A DNA stretch of 64,000 nucleotides from Flavobacterium sinopsychrotolerans (GTDB taxonomy: Bacteria > Bacteroidota > Bacteroidia > Flavobacteriales > Flavobacteriaceae). Numbering within the stretch: the stretch's first letter is position 1; every line of letters starts with the position of its first letter. The position numbers were made by a program, and so were the translations under genes. Shown piece after piece: positions 60,833-64,000 of this stretch. The notes below the pieces were generated by a model. That model did no database searches. It saw only the letters and a program-made list of their open reading frames with translations, and was not told the DNA's origin. The stretch is from NCBI RefSeq assembly GCF_900110375.1, contig NZ_FODN01000005.1:172636-236635 (forward strand). The letters run 5' to 3'.

Positions 60833-61573
60833 ATGAAATTAAGAGCCGAAAATCTAATCAAAACCTATAAAGGACGCAGTGTTGTCAAAGGCATTTCGGT
60901 AGAGGTGAACCAAGGTGAAATCGTTGGACTTTTAGGGCCTAATGGTGCTGGAAAAACAACTTCTTTTTATATGATTGTAGGATTGGTTAAACCAAATTCA
61001 GGCAATATATTTCTGGACGACTTGAACATCACGGATTACCCGATGTACAAAAGAGCACAGCAAGGAATCGGATATTTGGCGCAAGAAGCTTCTGTTTTTA
61101 GAAAATTAAGTATTGAAGACAATATACTAAGTGTTTTACAATTGACAAAACTATCCAAAGCCGAGCAAGAAGCGAAGATGGAAAGTCTAATCGACGAGTT
61201 TAGCCTAGAACACATTCGTACCAACAGAGGCGATTTACTTTCCGGTGGGGAGCGTCGTCGTACCGAAATTGCACGTTGTCTGGCCACCGACCCAAAATTC
61301 ATATTATTAGATGAACCTTTTGCGGGTGTTGACCCTGTTGCCGTAGAAGACATTCAGAGGATTGTAGCACAGCTAAAAAATAAAAATATCGGTATTCTGA
61401 TTACGGATCACAACGTACAAGAAACCTTAGCCATTACGGACAAGACCTACCTGATGTTTGAAGGTGGAATCCTAAAAGCAGGTATTCCAGAAGAATTAGT
61501 AGAAGATGAAATGGTGCGTCGGGTATATCTTGGACAAAATTTCGAATTGAGAAAGAAAAAATTGGAGTTCTAG
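60833..61573 (+). CDS. lptB: LPS export ABC transporter ATP-binding protein
   Basis: Powers LptFG, which extracts lipopolysaccharide from the inner membrane for transport to the surface. The 246-residue ATPase shows Walker A GPNGAGKTTSFYM, signature LLSGGERRRTEIAR, Walker B FILLDEPFAGVDP, the His-switch ITDHN and the family C-terminus VRRVYLGQNFELR. It follows the kdsD-tatC unit across a spacer hairpin; together with kdsD this gives the cluster an LPS theme. Confidence 0.97.
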   Translation: MKLRAENLIKTYKGRSVVKGISVEVNQGEIVGLLGPNGAGKTTSFYMIVGLVKPNSGNIFLDDLNITDYPMYKRAQQGIGYLAQEASVFRKLSIEDNILSVLQLTKLSKAEQEAKMESLIDEFSLEHIRTNRGDLLSGGERRRTEIARCLATDPKFILLDEPFAGVDPVAVEDIQRIVAQLKNKNIGILITDHNVQETLAITDKTYLMFEGGILKAGIPEELVEDEMVRRVYLGQNFELRKKKLEF

Positions 61574-62219
61574 AATTTCTGCTATTTATTTATACAAATT
61601 TCAAAAGAATTTAAATACTTCTTAATTGTATTTACTGATACTAAAAATGTAGACGACTCTTAAAAAAAACCTATAATTTTTTTAATATATGGCGCTCTGA
61701 CTCAATATATTTAATTTTTTTAAGTTAACGGATTTTTTCTTACTTGAGAGATAGTTTTAAATTTCCATTTATAGAAAAAATCTCCTCCTCTAAACTAATT
61801 GAACTCCGTACTCTATTTTTATATAACTATAGCACCGTCAATCCTAATTCTCCGCCGAGTTTTGATTCATTTTTTTTACCTCAATTTAACTGAATTACAT
61901 TCCTTTATCTTTAAAAGCTTTATCATAAGTTCTCTCCACTTACTACATAGATTAGAAATAAAATCTATTTCTTGACTTTGTGTGATGGCAAAATTAGCCT
62001 ATCCAACCTTGTAATACATAATTCATCTTCATCAGTAAAATTATCATATTTTCAACCAAAAATAAATATAACTATTCGCTCGAATACTATTACCTCTACG
62101 TAGTTTGGTTTCTATGAATAATCCAAATTAAAATTCTTTAAACACTGGTCTTTTCTCACGACAAAATTCTCAAAATATGAGTGTTTTAAAGCGATAAACA
62201 TCTAATAAAAAAGCCTTAT
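61574..62219. other. Gene-free, very AT-rich stretch between lptB and the IS element
   Basis: No frame of credible length is present on either strand. On the minus strand a short protein-like run (NFTDEDELCITRLDRLILPS, about 62040-61965) ends in a stop and is followed by further broken frames. This could be the remains of a decayed gene, or chance. The stretch has no clear terminator for lptB. Confidence 0.5.
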
Positions 62220-62272
62220 TGTCTAGTCCTAAAAAAACGATACAGGATTAATAAAAAATAAAATTACAATTA

Positions 62273-63139
62273 TTAAACAGTAGTAAGTAAAAGTTTACTG
62301 CTGTTTTTTGTTTTATAAGTTCTCATTTTAATTTGATTTTGTAAGTGCATTTGATCTGGAGTAAGCATATAATTTGAATAATGTGGTCGTTGAGTATTGT
62401 AAATATTAATTGATTCTTTGACAATTCGTTTGATAACACTTAATTCTAGATTGTATTTATCAATCATAAATTCTTGTTTTAATATGCCATTTATTCTTTC
62501 AGCTACAGCATTTTCATACGGATCAGAATTTTGTGTCATACTTGGAAGTATTCCATTTTTACTTAAAACACTTTGGTAATCATTAGCACAATATTGTAAT
62601 CCTCTGTCTGAGTGATGAATCAACAGTATTTCCTTGTTTTTTCTTTGTCTTATCGCCATTTTCAGAGCCATAACACTACTCTCTGTATTCATATTGTCTG
62701 CGACATAATATCCCATTATCTTCTTAGAATAGGCATCTGTAACAATACTCAAATAACGTGGCTTGTCTCTTTTTCCAATATAGGTTATGTCGGAGACCCA
62801 GACTTGTTCGGGTCTGTTAATTTCTAAATCAAGAATATGATTTTGGTGTTTTCTAAATCGATGATGAGAGTTTGTAGTTATATGATAACTCCCTTTGGGT
62901 TGTATCAATAAATGATTAGCTCTTAGTATATCAAATAGTTTATCCCTTCCAATATTCATTAATTGAAACTTATCTAATAAAATATGATAAGACTTTTTTG
63001 TTCCTAATCTTGGCATACTCTTTCTGATTTCAAGAACCATCGATACCACTTTAATAGCTTTGGCTTCTTTGATGGTTTTTCTTTTAATTCTTCGATAATA
63101 AACCTGTCTGTCTATCCCGAACAAATTACAGGCGAACAT
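62273..63139 (-). CDS. IS3-family transposase OrfB (DDE integrase domain)
   Basis: The 288-residue catalytic subunit. An N-terminal HTH_21-like segment (about 40-90: MPRLGTKKSYHILLDKF) is followed by the integrase core with Asp117 (WVSDITYIG), Asp178 (HHSDRGLQY) and Glu214 (NAVAERINGILKQE). Spacing of the last two is 35 residues, the DD35E pattern. The ATG overlaps the orfA stop by one base (TAATG), so OrfB may be made by coupled reinitiation or by frameshifting to an OrfAB fusion. Confidence 0.95.
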   Translation of the reverse strand: MFACNLFGIDRQVYYRRIKRKTIKEAKAIKVVSMVLEIRKSMPRLGTKKSYHILLDKFQLMNIGRDKLFDILRANHLLIQPKGSYHITTNSHHRFRKHQNHILDLEINRPEQVWVSDITYIGKRDKPRYLSIVTDAYSKKIMGYYVADNMNTESSVMALKMAIRQRKNKEILLIHHSDRGLQYCANDYQSVLSKNGILPSMTQNSDPYENAVAERINGILKQEFMIDKYNLELSVIKRIVKESINIYNTQRPHYSNYMLTPDQMHLQNQIKMRTYKTKNSSKLLLTTV

Positions 63140-63573
63140 TATTGTTTGCTGTTCTTTTTGTCTAAAATGGTCGATTGTTCGGGGGGAGAGTTTTTTCGTA
63201 TATCAATTTTATATTCTTCTTCAGCGATATCAATCATCATATCAAAAATGATAGCTTTTTTATCGGCAACAAAAGCTTGTTGTTCCAAAAATGACTTCTG
63301 TTTCTCTAGAAGTTTTACTTTGGCTTCAAGCTCCATTATCCTCTGTTCTGGAGATTTTGTCATATTAAAAGGTATTTGATTTTCCCAATCAAAGTTACCA
63401 AATTTTCTTAGCCATTGTATAATTGTCTTTCTACATTGAATGCCATACTTCTTTGTAGCTTCTGTAGCTGTAAGTTGTCCTCGTTCTATTTCTTGAACAA
63501 TTTGTAATTTAAAAGACATTGTGTAGTCTTTTTGGGTGCGCTTCACATAGCGAGTTTCTTCATGTTTTTCCAT
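63139..63573 (-). CDS. IS3-family transposase OrfA (helix-turn-helix)
   Basis: The 144-residue DNA-binding subunit. The helix-turn-helix (about 18-62: LQIVQEIERGQLTATEATKK and KTIIQWLRKFG) recognises the inverted repeats. A leucine-zipper-like helix (about 76-110: RIMELEAKVKLLEKQKSFLE) mediates dimerisation. The tail is Lys/Asn-rich and ends at the overlap with orfB. Confidence 0.93.
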   Translation of the reverse strand: MEKHEETRYVKRTQKDYTMSFKLQIVQEIERGQLTATEATKKYGIQCRKTIIQWLRKFGNFDWENQIPFNMTKSPEQRIMELEAKVKLLEKQKSFLEQQAFVADKKAIIFDMMIDIAEEEYKIDIRKNSPPEQSTILDKKNSKQ

Positions 63574-63703
63574 TAGGATACTTTTTGTGTATCGCTATTT
63601 CAGGACGGGACATATTATACATAAAAAAACCTGATCAAATTCAAGATAAGGATTCTTCAAGGAAAGACGACCAGCTCTACACTTCGGAGAGTTATAAAAC
63701 AAA

Positions 63704-63733
63704 AAATCCTCATCAAATAAATGATGAGGATTT
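63704..63733 (-). terminator. Terminator of the rRNA operon
   Basis: 11-bp stem AAATCCTCATC (63704-63714) with 63723-63733, followed on the minus strand by a U-rich tract. A second small hairpin, AATCTGAAAC with GTTCAGATT (63739-63759), lies between it and the 5S gene and may help 3'-end processing. Confidence 0.85.
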
Positions 63734-63762
63734 AATAGAATCTGAAACTAGTTCAGATTAAA

Positions 63763-63872
63763 GAAAGGCGACGACATACTCTCCCACATAACTGCAGTAC
63801 CATCTGCGCAGGCGGGCTTAACTACTCTGTTCGGGATGGGAAGAGGTGAGCCCCGCCGCAATAACCACCTTA
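63763..63872 (-). rRNA. rrf: 5S ribosomal RNA
   Basis: On the minus strand the RNA reads AAGGTGGTTATTGCGGCGGG, then the conserved CCCATCCCGAACAG loop and AGTATGTCGTCGCCTTTC. Terminal stem AAGGTGGT/CGTCGCCTT-like pairing and the 110-nt length fit Bacteroidetes 5S. The exact ends are uncertain by a few bases. The usual 16S-23S-5S order puts the 23S gene beyond the right edge. Confidence 0.95.
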
Positions 63873-64000
63873 AGAGGTTATAATTGCTTTGGGCAATTAC
63901 TGTAATGTTGTTTATAGTTATATAAACATCAGTTACATAATATCTTAACATACTGAGATAAAGAAAATAAAAAGTTGATACTGAAACATTTACACTGAAT
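63873..64000 (-). other. 23S-5S intergenic spacer, cut by window edge
   Basis: AT-rich spacer upstream of the 5S gene, expected to be part of the rRNA precursor. It contains short inverted repeats (TTGCTTTGGGCAA and GTTATATAAAC). No 23S sequence is recognisable in the visible part. Confidence 0.5.

Larger units (their letters stand above)
62220..63612 (-). mobile_element. Complete IS3-family insertion sequence
   Basis: 1393-bp element carrying orfA and orfB on the minus strand. The ends are imperfect 26-bp inverted repeats: left TGTCTAGTCCTAAAAAAACG (from 62220), right, read inward, TGTCCCGTCCTGAAATAGCG (from 63612), both continuing ATACA. It is flanked by a 3-bp direct repeat TAT (62217-62219 and 63613-63615), normal for IS3-family transposition. 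Both frames are intact, so it may be active. It lies about 150 bp downstream of the 5S gene. Confidence 0.9.

Noticed and set aside
1..64000. CRISPR array, prophage, toxin-antitoxin or known defence genes
   Set aside because: No regularly spaced direct repeats, cas, phage structural or recognisable toxin/antitoxin genes were seen on reading both strands. The islet genes remain unassigned rather than being called defence.

Overview
The window looks like the chromosome of a member of the Flavobacteriaceae, most likely Flavobacterium or a close relative. The DNA is AT-rich. Many genes are preceded by the Bacteroidetes -7 promoter box TAnnTTTG rather than by strong Shine-Dalgarno sites. The gene set is also typical of the group: outer-membrane beta-barrel receptors, M61 and S9 peptidases, DUF4369 and DUF5362 proteins, a KdsD-TatC-LptB cluster, exported methionine sulfoxide reductases, and a class I mannose-6-phosphate isomerase.

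Layout. 1-9.8 kb: a cut DUF937 gene at the left edge, then lipA, gap, a TPR hybrid histidine kinase, punA/lpxK, a Nif3-like gene paired with a coiled-coil 'zinc ribbon' protein, and an alpha/beta hydrolase. 9.9-19.4 kb: rluF, a DUF4153-like membrane protein linked by a shared operator to a membrane protein/winged-helix regulator pair, corA, folD, ffh and argS. 19.6-30.2 kb: an outer-membrane receptor, fabH, an S9 peptidase, an orphan ABC ATPase, an OmpA/lipocalin lipoprotein pair and htpG. 30.2-32.5 kb: an accessory islet with a structured element and three orphan genes separated by related spacers. 32.6-38.7 kb: an SbtA-like bicarbonate permease, Sua5-type synthase and DUF6671 operon facing a LysR regulator, then a DUF2254 protein. 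38.9-49.5 kb: a second receptor, an EamA exporter, DoxX/AlkB/fatty-acid hydroxylase, an M61 peptidase, and small envelope proteins. 49.6-61.6 kb: tRNA-Thr, manA, idi-queD-bcp, msrB-msrA, an FAD oxidoreductase, recQ divergent from kdsD-tatC-CMD, then lptB. 61.6-64 kb: a gene-free stretch, a complete IS3-family element with a 3-bp target duplication, and the 5S gene of an rRNA operon that continues beyond the right edge.

Most genes are housekeeping. The items most worth a second look are: the bicarbonate permease/Sua5 operon (Sua5 consumes bicarbonate); a paired operator that ties two membrane-protein loci to one regulator; two unlinked genes that share a structured leader with a tiny MAIPY reading frame; a structured element and cassette-like spacers in the islet; a dispersed class of intergenic hairpins; and several family members missing expected residues (zinc ribbon without cysteines, RecQ without zinc cysteines, purine nucleoside phosphorylase with Asp at the base-specificity position). 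I found no CRISPR array, prophage or obvious new defence system. All family calls come from reading the sequence, not from database searches.
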